Assembly: GCF_016745275.1 (NCBI RefSeq)
Contig: NZ_JADOEP010000018.1
Span: 1 to 64,000 of the forward strand
Length of the DNA stretch: 64,000 bases
From: Enterococcus sp. BWB1-3
Lineage (GTDB): Bacteria > Bacillota > Bacilli > Lactobacillales > Enterococcaceae
Direction of reading: 5' to 3'
Shown here: piece by piece, positions 16,530-26,974 of the stretch
How positions within the stretch are numbered: position 1 is the first letter of the stretch
How the letters are laid out: each line of letters starts with the position of its first letter
Translations under genes and position numbers: made by a program
Notes under the pieces: generated by a model
What the model saw: the letters and a program-made list of their open reading frames with translations, nothing else
Databases searched by the model: none
Told to the model about the DNA's origin: nothing

Positions 16530-18455
16530 ATGGATAAGAATCAAATATATCAGAAAAAGATATTAAAAATACTTCTTGATGCCCCTTTGATTTCTGTGAA
16601 AAGAATCTCAAAAAAAATTGGTATATCTGAAAAAACAGTTAGAATTCAAATTAACTATTTAGAAGATTATCTTGAAAATGAAAAAATTGGGCATATTGAT
16701 AAGATCCCTAGTAAAGGGATTAAACTAGTTCTGAATTCTGGTATAGACAAAAATGATTTAAAAGAAAGTAAAGTAGTGGAAGTCTCTACTGAAAAAGCAT
16801 TTTTCCATATTCTTAGACGGCTTCTGTCTCTAAAAAATAAAGAATATGTTACACAATCAGAACTTTCAGATGAAATATATGTTAGTTTGCCTACGTTTAG
16901 AAAGCAGCTGGAGGACATAAAAGCTTGGTTAATAGAAAGAGATTTAGAGCTTGAAATTGTACAAAAAAAAGGAATGCGCATAAAAGGAGAAGAACTTTCT
17001 ATTTGGAGGGCAATAGGAAATTTGATATTGAAGAGCGGACTTTACAGTATTAGAGAAAACTTAGCATTTTTTGTTAGAGGTCTGGATATAGAACTGGTAA
17101 GTAAGGTAATAAGATCATCTGAAAAGAGCTGGCAAATCCAATTTAGCCGTGACTCTTTCAGTAGAATTTGGGTAATGCTTTCTCTTTCATTATACAGACA
17201 AACACCAAGCAATCTTAAGCGATTCAATAATTTAGATTGGGTAGAGAAATATAGTGAATACAATTTTGTTGAGACGTTAGAGAAAAACTTGAAACAATAC
17301 AATTTGGGAAGAAGCTTGTCGGAAATTGATAAAAAGATTATGGCACATGAGATTCTGATTTCAAGTAAATTAGTTTGGACGACTGAAAATGAGAATAGAA
17401 TGCAGAACAATCGACCAACCAATTTGGAAAACTTCGTGAATGATTTAATTGAAGTTGTTTCAGATATTTTACAAGTGGATTTAAGGGGCGATTTGATTTT
17501 AAAAAAAGACTTAACTGAACATTTAAGATCTGCTATTTTCAGAATGAAGTACAGTAAAGCAAATACTTCCAGCTTGAGCAAACAACTTAAAGAAGAGTAC
17601 GGTAAAGTTTATCTCAGTGTTTGGTCAACCAGCCAATTATTTGAGGAATATTATGATATTCAGGTTACGGAAAATGAAATCTGCTATATTGTGATGTACA
17701 TTGAAGCTGCTTTAATGAGGATCAAAAATATAGTTGACTTACTTTATATAACCGATCAAACAAGATCTCATAGCAGCTTTATAGTTGAAACGATAAAACA
17801 CCACATTCCTGAAGTGGAGAGTATAAAAATTGTGAGAAACAGTGAGACTTCAAATAGAGTTTACGATCAGGAAATAGCTATTTCTGATTGTCTCCCTGAA
17901 GATAGAGGGACAATATCAATTTCCAAAATACCGACTGATCAAGAAATTAGCAGAATAAAGAATACTATCCATCATTTTAATGGAATTGAACACCAAAAAA
18001 TTCAATTCTCAAATTCTATTCAAACATTGTTTGATCCTCAATTATTCTTTAGCAATATGAAGGTTTCTAACAAAGAGGAACTATTAAAAATGATGTGTCA
18101 TTACTTAGAAAAAATGGGCTATGTTACCTCAGATTTTTTTGAGACTGTATGGGGAAGGGAAAAAGAAACTTCTACCTGTGTAGGATTTCAAACTGCAATT
18201 CCTCATGGATCGATGAATGAAGTAAATGAACCTAAGATAGCAGTCGCAACCTTGGAACAGCCCATTCTGTGGTTTGGGGAGGAAGAGATTCAGTTCGTAT
18301 TTTTGTTAGCTGCAAAGATGAATACAAAGGTTAATATCAATAAAACCAAGCAGTTCTATACAGATCTAATCACACTAACTGAAGACAAAAACTCAATGAA
18401 CAGGTTTAAAAAATGTGAAGATGGAATAAAGGCTTATGGCTTCTTGTTTCATTAG
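16530..18455 (+). CDS. PRD-containing transcriptional regulator with C-terminal EIIA domain
   Basis: A protein of 641 residues with the MtlR/LicR-like layout. Two N-terminal helix-turn-helix units (about 10-50 and 85-145) are followed by PTS regulation domains (about 190-290 and 300-400), an EIIB-like stretch, and a C-terminal fructose-type EIIA (about 500-640). The phospho-His of EIIA is in FQTAIPHGSMNE. Phosphorylation by the PTS tunes DNA binding, so it probably activates the operon it sits in when its sugar is transported. The next gene (EIIA) starts 15 bases downstream. The EIIB-like part lacks an obvious cysteine, which is common in this family. Confidence 0.9.
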   Translation: MDKNQIYQKKILKILLDAPLISVKRISKKIGISEKTVRIQINYLEDYLENEKIGHIDKIPSKGIKLVLNSGIDKNDLKESKVVEVSTEKAFFHILRRLLSLKNKEYVTQSELSDEIYVSLPTFRKQLEDIKAWLIERDLELEIVQKKGMRIKGEELSIWRAIGNLILKSGLYSIRENLAFFVRGLDIELVSKVIRSSEKSWQIQFSRDSFSRIWVMLSLSLYRQTPSNLKRFNNLDWVEKYSEYNFVETLEKNLKQYNLGRSLSEIDKKIMAHEILISSKLVWTTENENRMQNNRPTNLENFVNDLIEVVSDILQVDLRGDLILKKDLTEHLRSAIFRMKYSKANTSSLSKQLKEEYGKVYLSVWSTSQLFEEYYDIQVTENEICYIVMYIEAALMRIKNIVDLLYITDQTRSHSSFIVETIKHHIPEVESIKIVRNSETSNRVYDQEIAISDCLPEDRGTISISKIPTDQEISRIKNTIHHFNGIEHQKIQFSNSIQTLFDPQLFFSNMKVSNKEELLKMMCHYLEKMGYVTSDFFETVWGREKETSTCVGFQTAIPHGSMNEVNEPKIAVATLEQPILWFGEEEIQFVFLLAAKMNTKVNINKTKQFYTDLITLTEDKNSMNRFKKCEDGIKAYGFLFH

Positions 18456-18470
18456 TTGGGAGGATGGCTT

Positions 18471-18932
18471 GTGACTGTAGATATTAAAGATATTTTAGAT
18501 AGAAAGCTCATTAATTTAGAACTAAAAGCAACTAACAAAAATGAAGTAATTGAAGCGTTAGCGAAAATGCTGTCTGAAAAGGGAACAATTTCAGATTTAG
18601 AGACATTCATAAAAGATGTTTATTTGCGCGAAGGCGAAGGGATTACCGGACTGGGAAATAATGTTGCAATTCCCCATGGAAAATCAGAAGGTGTACGAAT
18701 TCCCAGTGTAGCAATTGGTCGGACAGAAAATTATATTGATTGGGAATCATACGATGATAAACCAGTACGTTTATTTTTTCTATTTGCCGTACCTGATGGT
18801 AATGAAGGCGCAGAAGATCATCTAAGATTACTATCCCAAGTAGCAGCTAAATTGGCTGATGATGATATTTTAACTAGATTGAAAGAAATAAGAAATGAAG
18901 ATAGCTTCATAAATATTTTACTAAGTTCATAA
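18471..18932 (+). CDS. PTS fructose-family EIIA component
   Basis: A stand-alone EIIA of about 153 residues. The phosphorylated His is in NNVAIPHGKSEGVR, and the C-terminal helix is LRLLSQVAAKLADDDILTRL. It passes phosphate from HPr to the EIIB at 14157. I chose GTG 18471, 7 bases after GGGAGG; a TTG at 18456 in the same frame lies upstream of that site. It is the last gene of the apparent PTS operon; a 276-base gap follows. Confidence 0.92.
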   Translation: MTVDIKDILDRKLINLELKATNKNEVIEALAKMLSEKGTISDLETFIKDVYLREGEGITGLGNNVAIPHGKSEGVRIPSVAIGRTENYIDWESYDDKPVRLFFLFAVPDGNEGAEDHLRLLSQVAAKLADDDILTRLKEIRNEDSFINILLSS

Positions 18933-19208
18933 AAAAATTTCTGAATTTGAAAATGGGGATATTTTTTGAAAGTTTAAAAGAATAGTAGAGGCTGATTGAA
19001 GATAGGAGTTCTTAACGTTGACATGTATGCCGTAGGAGTCTTCTACATATAGAGGCTAGCAGGTAATCGAATTATAACATGTGGGAGATTCCTTTTTGTG
19101 TTGTCCAAAGGTATGTAAAATAAAAAAATAGTAGAAAATTATGGAAATTATCGAATGCTGTTTGTAAATGTAGCTACTGTGATCTTTTTGAAAGAGAGAT
19201 GAAATAAT

Positions 19209-20312
19209 ATGGAATTCAAGCTCCACCCAGTTATTTGCTCTAAGAATAATTTAAGGGATTTTTTTAATGAAACTGCTAATGAGAAAGATTTAATTATCAC
19301 TAATAAGTTCATTTTCATGCCTCAAATGGATAGCCAAGAATTAAAAGGTCATATTCTATTTCAAGAACAGTTTGGAACAGGAGAACCGAATGATGAAATG
19401 ATTCGTGCAATGTTTCAAGAAATGAAAGGGAAGAAGTATGAACGGATTATTGCAATTGGCGGGGGGACAGTAATTGATATCTCCAAACTTTTTGTTTTTG
19501 GAACAGAGTATACGCTCAAAGAAATTTTTGAAAAAGGCGCAACACTTCCAAAAAAGAAAAAATTGGTCATTATACCAACGACTTGCGGCACAGGAAGTGA
19601 AGTGACCAACATTTCAATTGCAGAGTTCAGAGAAAAGAAAACCAAAATTGGCTTAGCTGCAGATCAATTATATGCTGATGAGGCGATATTGATTGGCTCA
19701 TTGTTAGAAACGATTCCTTTCCAAGTTTTTGCAACAAGTTCAGTAGATGCGTTTATACATGCCATTGAATCCTATGTTTCTCCAAAAGCCAGCTTGTTTA
19801 CCAAAGCGCTAGGTGAAAAAGCTATGCGTATTATTCTTAAAGGGTATCAAGATATTGTTAGCAAGGATAAATTAGAGCTTCCGGACAATCTCCAAGTCTT
19901 TCTCGAAGCAAGTACGTTAGCTGGCATCTCCTTTGGCAATGCCGGTTGTGCGAGTGTTCATGCGCTGTCATATCCTATTGGTGCAAATTATCATGTTCCT
20001 CACGGGAAATCTAACTACTTAGTTTTCCATGCCGTATTTGAAAAATATAGAGAGATGAACGCAGATTTGATTGAGCTTGAAAAGTTGCTTAGTGAAATTC
20101 TTATCTGTTCTCCGGAAGCTGTTTGGGAAAATTTAAGAAAATTGATTGATCAAATTATTCCAAGAGAACCTTTACATTCTTTAGGAATTACTAGGGGAGA
20201 GGCAAAAAAAATGGCAGAATCGGTTTTCAAAAATCAACAAAGATTATTAGTGAACAATCCCGTGCCTTTCACAGAATCTGATATTTACGATGTGTATCAA
20301 AAATGCCTTTAA
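19209..20312 (+). CDS. iron-type (group III) alcohol dehydrogenase
   Basis: A protein of 367 residues with the Fe-ADH fold. The nucleotide loop is IIAIGGGTVIDISKLF (about 77-92), PTTCGTGSEVTNIS follows, and metal ligands are likely in SSVDAFIHAIESY and in CASVHALSYPIGANYHVPHG. The relatives include 4-hydroxybutyrate dehydrogenase and aldehyde reductases that recycle NADH by reducing small aldehydes. Here it lies just before a split transketolase and a cupin isomerase, so it may reduce an aldehyde left after carbon-unit transfer. The true substrate is not evident. GAGAGATG precedes the start. Confidence 0.85.
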   Translation: MEFKLHPVICSKNNLRDFFNETANEKDLIITNKFIFMPQMDSQELKGHILFQEQFGTGEPNDEMIRAMFQEMKGKKYERIIAIGGGTVIDISKLFVFGTEYTLKEIFEKGATLPKKKKLVIIPTTCGTGSEVTNISIAEFREKKTKIGLAADQLYADEAILIGSLLETIPFQVFATSSVDAFIHAIESYVSPKASLFTKALGEKAMRIILKGYQDIVSKDKLELPDNLQVFLEASTLAGISFGNAGCASVHALSYPIGANYHVPHGKSNYLVFHAVFEKYREMNADLIELEKLLSEILICSPEAVWENLRKLIDQIIPREPLHSLGITRGEAKKMAESVFKNQQRLLVNNPVPFTESDIYDVYQKCL

Positions 20313-20335
20313 GCAATAAGAAGAGAGTGAACAGA

Positions 20336-21184
20336 ATGAATGATGAAAAAAAATATCAATTTTATGCGACAAAAATTAGGATTGAAGCAATGAAAGCTTT
20401 CGGAAAATTAGGCTTTGGCCATATTGGCGGTGTTATGTCGGCAGCTGATTTATTGGGTGTTTTGTATGGTGGGGTAATGAAGGTTGATCCGAAAAATCCA
20501 GATTGGAACGAGCGAGACTATTTTGTTATGTCTAAAGGGCATGCTGGACCGGGGTTATATGCTGCACTTGCACTAAAAGGTTTTTTCAAGATAGAAGAAC
20601 TAATGACAATCAATACTAATGGGACCCGCTTACCTAGTCATTGTGATCGCAATAAGACACCTGGAATAGACTATAGTACGGGCTCTTTGGGACAAGGAAT
20701 GTCTACAGCTATTGGAATTGCCTTAGGTAACAAGATTCTTAACAAACAGAATTATACTTATTTGCTGATTGGTGATGGAGAATCAGATGAAGGTCAGATT
20801 TGGGAGGGAGCATTATTCGCACCTCATCACAAATTAGGGAATTTGATTGCATTTATCGATTACAATAAACAACAACTCGATGGCTATACAGATGACATCT
20901 TGAATTTGGGTGATTTACGACAAAAATTTCAAGATTTTGGTTGGTATGCAATCGAAGTAGACGGTCATGATGCAATAGCAATAAAATCGGCAATTGAGTT
21001 GGGGAAAAGAGAAAAAAGAAAACCAAAAATGATTGTTTTAAATACTTTAAAAGGAAAAGGAGTCTATTTTGCTGAAGGACAAAAATATAATCATCACATG
21101 ACCTTTACATCAGAGCAGTGTGATCAAGTAATTGAAGAGCTGCAAGTGAAACTGGATGAACAAACAGGAGGTGAAAACGAATAA
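20336..21184 (+). CDS. transketolase, N-terminal (TPP-binding) subunit
   Basis: The first half of a two-subunit transketolase, about 282 residues. It contains the invariant His near FGHIGGVMSAAD, SKGHAGPGLYAAL, GSLGQGMSTAIGIALGNK, and the thiamine-diphosphate motif GDGESDEGQIWEGA through IDYNKQQLDG. Split transketolases are common where the enzyme serves a dedicated route and not the housekeeping pentose pathway. I chose the ATG at 20336, 8 bases after AAGAAGAGAG; an ATG at 20303 overlaps the dehydrogenase gene. The stop overlaps the next start (TAATG). Confidence 0.92.
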   Translation: MNDEKKYQFYATKIRIEAMKAFGKLGFGHIGGVMSAADLLGVLYGGVMKVDPKNPDWNERDYFVMSKGHAGPGLYAALALKGFFKIEELMTINTNGTRLPSHCDRNKTPGIDYSTGSLGQGMSTAIGIALGNKILNKQNYTYLLIGDGESDEGQIWEGALFAPHHKLGNLIAFIDYNKQQLDGYTDDILNLGDLRQKFQDFGWYAIEVDGHDAIAIKSAIELGKREKRKPKMIVLNTLKGKGVYFAEGQKYNHHMTFTSEQCDQVIEELQVKLDEQTGGENE

Positions 21185-22149
21185 TGTCATATGGAGTGCT
21201 GAGAGATTTAACGATTGAAAAAAGAGCAATGCGGGATGTATATTGTGATACGCTAATCGAATTAGCAACTGAGAATGACAAAGTCATAGGCTTTGATGCT
21301 GATTTGATGAATTCTGTCGGAATGGTGAAGTTTGGCGAGACATTTCCTGAACGTATGATCAATTGTGGAATTCAAGAAGCTAATATGATTGGTATGGCCT
21401 CAGGGAGTTCCGCTGTAGGCTTGATTCCTTTTGTGCACACCTTTGCTTGTTTTGCTGCACGTCGCACTGCAGATCAGGTTTTTGTGTCTGCAGCTTTTGC
21501 ACAAGCTAATATTCGTATCATCGGGAGTGATCCTGGAGTTACTGCAGCATTCAATGGAGCAACGCATATGCCGTTTGAAGATGTAGGGATTATGCGTGGA
21601 TTCCCAACCGTAACCATTATAGAACCTACAGATACTGTAATGCTGGCAGATGTCATACGCCAACTTGAAAAATTGATTGGAGTATATTATATACGCCTCT
21701 CACGTAAAAATGTTATAGGAATTTATGAAGACGGCTCTACTTTTGAAATTGGGAAAGGTGCCCTGTTGAAAGATGGGATGGATGTGACGTTGATCGCCAG
21801 TGGAATTATGGTCAGTGAGACAATGAAGGCAGCTGAAAAACTAGAACAATTAGGGATATCAACTCGAGTCATCAATATTTATACGATTAAACCAATTGAC
21901 AAAGAGATTATTATCACAGCAGCAAACGAGACTGGAGCAATTGTTACAGCTGAAAATCATAATTATATCAACGGATTGGGGAGTGCGGTAGCAGAAGTTT
22001 TAGCTGAAAATAGACCAGTACCAATGGCACGTATTGGGGTAGAAGATCAATTTGGACAAGTTGGAAGTGTTGAATACTTAAAAGAGATTTATGGACTTAC
22101 TGCTGACAATATCGTTGAAAAAGCATTAAAAACAATTAAACGAAAGTAA
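21184..22149 (+). CDS. transketolase, C-terminal subunit
   Basis: The second half of the transketolase, 321 residues. It carries the pyrimidine-binding part (MINCGIQEANMIGMASG, then VHTFACFAARRTADQV) and the C-terminal domain (TLIASGIMVSETMKAAEKL). It forms an active enzyme with the product of the preceding gene, with which it is translationally coupled. The substrate side cannot be read from the sequence; the neighbours suggest an unusual ketose. Confidence 0.92.
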   Translation: MSYGVLRDLTIEKRAMRDVYCDTLIELATENDKVIGFDADLMNSVGMVKFGETFPERMINCGIQEANMIGMASGSSAVGLIPFVHTFACFAARRTADQVFVSAAFAQANIRIIGSDPGVTAAFNGATHMPFEDVGIMRGFPTVTIIEPTDTVMLADVIRQLEKLIGVYYIRLSRKNVIGIYEDGSTFEIGKGALLKDGMDVTLIASGIMVSETMKAAEKLEQLGISTRVINIYTIKPIDKEIIITAANETGAIVTAENHNYINGLGSAVAEVLAENRPVPMARIGVEDQFGQVGSVEYLKEIYGLTADNIVEKALKTIKRK

Positions 22150-22260
22150 ATGAACAGCAAATGAGAGAATGTAAGGAATAACGGACTATTAACAAATTAA
22201 TGAGGTACTAAATGAAAAATTTTCTTTTTAAGCAGGAAAAATCATAAAGGAGCCTTTAAA

Positions 22261-23082
22261 ATGAATTCATATTTACAAAGAAAACCTAAGAACAAAAAAA
22301 TTTCTGATGGTGTAATTTTACAGCATGAAATTACTGTTGAAAATTCACCGTTTGCTTATGTAGGATTTAAAAAGCTCGACATGGATAAAGGAGCAGAATT
22401 TGAAGAAGATACAATGGATAAAGAAGCGTGTGTGCTTGTACTGACCGGAAAGGTAACAGTTATAGAAGGAGACAATGTTTTTGCACACATTGGAAAAAGA
22501 AATTGTGTCTTTGATAAAAATCCTACAGACAGCGTCTACATTTCTAATGATCATACTTACAAAATTATTGCTGAGACTCCGGCAGCTATTGCAATTGGCT
22601 ATGCTCCTTCTTCTAAGCAGTTACCAACTAAATTAATCAAAGCTGAAGAAAACAGTGTTGTTGAACGTGGGAAATATTTGAATAAGCGACTTGTAAACAC
22701 GATGCTGGATGATGAATCATCAATTGCTGACAGTCTACTGATGACCGAGGTTTATACAGCAGCAGGGAATACGTCAAGCTATCCGCCGCATAGACATTCA
22801 TTTAATAATTATCCAGAAGAAACATACTTAGAAGAAAGCTATTACCATGAAATCAATCCTCAGCAAGGCTTTGTATTACAGCGTGTTTACAATGACGATA
22901 GAACAATTGATACAGCATTTGGAGCGGAAAATGGCGATGTCATTTTATGTCCGGAAGGCTATCATCCAGTAGCTGTACCAGATGGCTACGAATCTTATTA
23001 TTTGAATGTTATGGCTGGTCCCGTCAAATCATGGTCATTTTATAAAGATCCAGCCCATTCTTGGATTGATGAACGTGAATAA
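22261..23082 (+). CDS. IolB-like cupin isomerase (5-deoxy-glucuronate isomerase family)
   Basis: A protein of 273 residues matching the KduI/IolB bicupin family. The metal-binding segment is SSYPPHRHSFNNYPEETYLE (two His, Glu region), with YYHEINPQQGFVLQRVYND and CPEGYHPVAVPDGYE after it. IolB converts 5-deoxy-glucuronate to 5-dehydro-2-deoxygluconate in inositol breakdown, but no iolA, iolC, iolD, iolE or iolG gene is present here. The gene follows a split transketolase by 111 bases. A related aldose-ketose isomerase step on another sugar acid or sulfonated sugar is therefore as likely as true inositol metabolism. AAAGGAG precedes the ATG. Confidence 0.82.
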   Translation: MNSYLQRKPKNKKISDGVILQHEITVENSPFAYVGFKKLDMDKGAEFEEDTMDKEACVLVLTGKVTVIEGDNVFAHIGKRNCVFDKNPTDSVYISNDHTYKIIAETPAAIAIGYAPSSKQLPTKLIKAEENSVVERGKYLNKRLVNTMLDDESSIADSLLMTEVYTAAGNTSSYPPHRHSFNNYPEETYLEESYYHEINPQQGFVLQRVYNDDRTIDTAFGAENGDVILCPEGYHPVAVPDGYESYYLNVMAGPVKSWSFYKDPAHSWIDERE

Positions 23083-23595
23083 AAAGTTGCGGCTCATTTT
23101 TAGCTATCTATACACAAAGCATAACTAAATACCAAAATAAAAAGAAAATTGTTCGCACATGATTATCAGGGAATGCTGCACATGTATAAAGAAAAACTAA
23201 GTCTTTTCGTGGTCCGAGTAGTCGCGGAAGCAGTTCGTGTATGATATCCGCTTGGTTCTCAAGGCTGAACGCTTTTTATAAAAAAATTCTCCTAAAAAAA
23301 CAAAAAAGACCTTCTCTTGTGCTTTAAAGAAAAGCTCTTTTTTGGCTTGTACCATAGTGATATTACTTATTGAAATACTTCTTTTTAAATACTCTTCTCC
23401 GTGTTTTAAAATAGTAATATTTTTCCTTTAACCTCCTATAGATAATTCGAATTATTAAGTGGACTGTTGCGATAATTTCTCTTCGTTTCCCTCGGTTTTT
23501 CTGTATTTTTAATAAGAAGAAGGATTGGATTCTTTCTTCCTTGTGTGTTACAGCTTCTTCCCATAATAATGTAAAGAACTGAGAAAGTTCAGAGG
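23083..23595. other. gene-free stretch between convergent genes
   Basis: No coding region is apparent. About 23293-23346 has an A-rich/T-rich pair of arms around gaccttctcttgtgcttt that may end transcription from both sides. I saw no repeat, riboswitch or RNA gene. Confidence 0.5.
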
Positions 23596-25062
<1,467 letters not shown>

Positions 25063-25152
25063 TCATACAACAACGGTCATTTGTTTAATTCCACTCTTGG
25101 TAGGATTAATAGGTCTTCTAGACATAAATATAGTAGCTCTCGTGACTTCCTG

Positions 25153-25166
25153 TGTAAACGATTACT
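25153..25166. promoter_or_regulatory. LacI/CcpA-type operator
   Basis: tgtaaacgattact contains the near-palindromic core gtaaacgattac shared with six other sites in this cluster. It lies in the interval between the divergent beta-glycosidase and EIIC genes. Confidence 0.6.
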
Positions 25167-25279
25167 CGATTTTATTATGGAGAGAGGAAATGAAAAAGTC
25201 AAGGATTATTCTGATTTTTTCCTATAAACTAAAGGCTTCTTGTTTGAGCAGCTATTTTCAAGGGCTGTTTAATTTAGCC

Positions 25280-25308
25280 TTGACAAGATAAATCAGATAT
25301 TTTATACT
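25280..25308 (+). promoter_or_regulatory. promoter of the EIIC gene
   Basis: TTGACA (25280-25285) and TATACT (25303-25308) with a 17-base spacer form a near-ideal sigma-A promoter. A LacI-type operator begins 8 bases downstream. Confidence 0.8.
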
Positions 25309-25315
25309 TTTATTA

Positions 25316-25330
25316 GGTAAACGATTACAC
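25316..25330. promoter_or_regulatory. LacI-type operator at the transcription start
   Basis: ggtaaacgattacac covers the predicted start of transcription from the promoter at 25280-25308. A bound repressor here would block initiation. Confidence 0.7.
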
Positions 25331-25357
25331 AATTTTCACATTATTTTTTTCAGGCAT

Positions 25358-25372
25358 GGGTAAACGATTACA
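25358..25372. promoter_or_regulatory. LacI-type operator before EIIC
   Basis: gggtaaacgattaca is a second close match, 42 bases after the site at 25316, ending 16 bases before the EIIC start codon. The spacing is four helical turns, which suits paired binding. Confidence 0.65.
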
Positions 25373-25388
25373 TGAAGGGGTGATAATA

Positions 25389-26696
25389 ATGTCAAGTAAT
25401 AGTGGAAAAGGGTTCATGGATAAAGTTGCTGATTTTACTATGAAAATCTCGGGTCCTTTAGGTAAGTTTGCAAATTTGGATTCAATTTCTTCAATCGTCA
25501 ATGGATTAACAGCTGTAATGCCAATTATAATGATCGGCTCCATTTTTCTCATTCTATATGTATTGGGGTCTCCGGATATTGGTACAAGTGGCAAGGCGCT
25601 TATTCCTTTTTTAGCACCTCTGGCAGGCAAGTTTGCTTGGATGAATAGCTTAACATTGGGGTTTATGACCTTATATTGTTCGGCTGCTATTCCATTTAGT
25701 TATGCAGAAAGAAAGAACGTCAACACAAAAAATTCGATGTTAATGGGGCTTGCTACGTTTATTATCTTTACAATTGGTGGTTTGGATGAATCGGGTGGAA
25801 TCTTAGTTGAATCTTTCAGTGCAACAGGTCTGTTTGCTTGTATTATTACTAGTTTAGTTAGTGTAAGAATCTATAAATTTTGTTTGGATCATCATATTAC
25901 CATCAAGATGCCGAGCTCTGTTCCACCAAACGTAGGAAATGCTTTTGGAGCACTTATTCCATACACTGTTTCATTTTCTCTAGCCTGGTTGGTTAGAACT
26001 GCCTTCAATTTTGATTTTGTATCATTCTTAACTACGCTATTGGAACCAGTTATTTCAGGATCTGACTCTGTTTGGACCGCAATTATCGCAGCGTTTATTC
26101 CATTACTATTGTGGAGTATCGGGCTTCATGGGGATAATATGTTCTTGACATTATTTACTCCTTTTGGATTAATGTGGATTGATCAGAACGCAGCAGCGTT
26201 GGCAAGCGGAACGCCTGCAAATGAGCTGCCCCATGTATTGGCAGGTCTGGGGCAAACTGGATTGATGAGATTGACCGTTTGGACTGCTGCTGTATGGCCA
26301 TTGATTTTTCTAATGATCATCTCAAAAAATAAGTTTTTAAAAACACTGGGATGGACAACCATTGGACCAGGGATATTTACAATTGTGGAACCAGTGATCT
26401 ATGGGCTCCCGTTAGCGTTGAATCCCTATTTGATGATTCCGTTTGTACTAAGCGGAACAATTTCTACAGGTGTCAGCTACCTTTTGATGGCTAGTCCGCT
26501 ATTGGGGAAGTTTTATGCACTGATTCCATGGGCGACACCACCATTTTTACTAGGCCCATTAGGAACTGGGGACTGGAAAACATTAATTATCCCGGTTATT
26601 TCTTTCTTGATAGGACTAGCCGTGTATCTTCCATTTTGGAAAGTCTATGTTAAAACCTTGGAGAATGAGAATAAGATTGAAACTGCAGATGAATAA
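25389..26696 (+). CDS. PTS lactose/cellobiose-family EIIC permease
   Basis: A membrane protein of 435 residues of the CelB type, with the family's opening FMDKVADFTMKISGPLGKFA, then VNGLTAVMPIIMIGS and later GLHGDNMFLTLFTPFG. It imports a beta-glucoside-like sugar with phosphorylation. No matching EIIA or EIIB gene is nearby, so those parts must come from elsewhere in the genome. I chose the ATG at 25389, 8 bases after GGGG; an ATG at 25356 would start inside the operator. Control by the LacI protein at 30159 is likely from the operators just upstream. Confidence 0.92.
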   Translation: MSSNSGKGFMDKVADFTMKISGPLGKFANLDSISSIVNGLTAVMPIIMIGSIFLILYVLGSPDIGTSGKALIPFLAPLAGKFAWMNSLTLGFMTLYCSAAIPFSYAERKNVNTKNSMLMGLATFIIFTIGGLDESGGILVESFSATGLFACIITSLVSVRIYKFCLDHHITIKMPSSVPPNVGNAFGALIPYTVSFSLAWLVRTAFNFDFVSFLTTLLEPVISGSDSVWTAIIAAFIPLLLWSIGLHGDNMFLTLFTPFGLMWIDQNAAALASGTPANELPHVLAGLGQTGLMRLTVWTAAVWPLIFLMIISKNKFLKTLGWTTIGPGIFTIVEPVIYGLPLALNPYLMIPFVLSGTISTGVSYLLMASPLLGKFYALIPWATPPFLLGPLGTGDWKTLIIPVISFLIGLAVYLPFWKVYVKTLENENKIETADE

Positions 26697-26795
26697 AAAA
26701 AGAAGCTCAGGCCAAATTGTACCGAACGCCAAGTGTTAGATTTTAGGTCTAATATTAGGGGCTCACTACAAATCGCTTGGGTTTCTTTTTTTCAC
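26697..26795 (+). terminator. possible terminator after EIIC
   Basis: An A-rich arm aaaaaaagaagctcagg (about 26695-26711) can pair imperfectly with cttgggtttctttttt (about 26777-26792). The loop is long, so the call is tentative. Confidence 0.4.
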
Positions 26796-26810
26796 AGCTA
26801 CTGGATTCTT

Positions 26811-26960
26811 TCATGGGTAATCGTTAACTCGCTGCTTTCATGGTTACCCTGAAATTTCAAGAGTGTACTAGCTGATTTGGTAGATTGAAAGAAAATGTGA
26901 TATTAGTCTTGAAAAGCTATTTATCCATGATAATTTTAGGTTGAGGAAACGATTACTCGA
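26811..26960. repeat. duplicated control region, copy 1
   Basis: This stretch is about 80% alike to 31213-31367. Both hold a reverse operator (gtaatcgttaactc), the blocks ctgaaatttcaagagt and tagattgaaagaaaa, and a forward operator (ggaaacgattac). Copy 1 ends 15 bases before the epimerase gene. The operators within it are at 26814-26830 and 26945-26958. Confidence 0.8.
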
Positions 26961-26974
26961 TAAGAGGGGGAACT

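Noticed and set aside
17042-17581. Minus-strand 179-residue frame in the PRD regulator
   Set aside because: Shadow of the regulator gene; composition is not protein-like.
18990-19060. A promoter with TTGACA before the iron-type dehydrogenase gene
   Set aside because: TTGACA is present at 19018-19023, but no -10 box lies at an acceptable spacing.
22261-23082. A true myo-inositol catabolic operon
   Set aside because: Only the IolB-like gene is present; the dehydrogenase, dehydratase, hydrolase and kinase genes are missing from the window.
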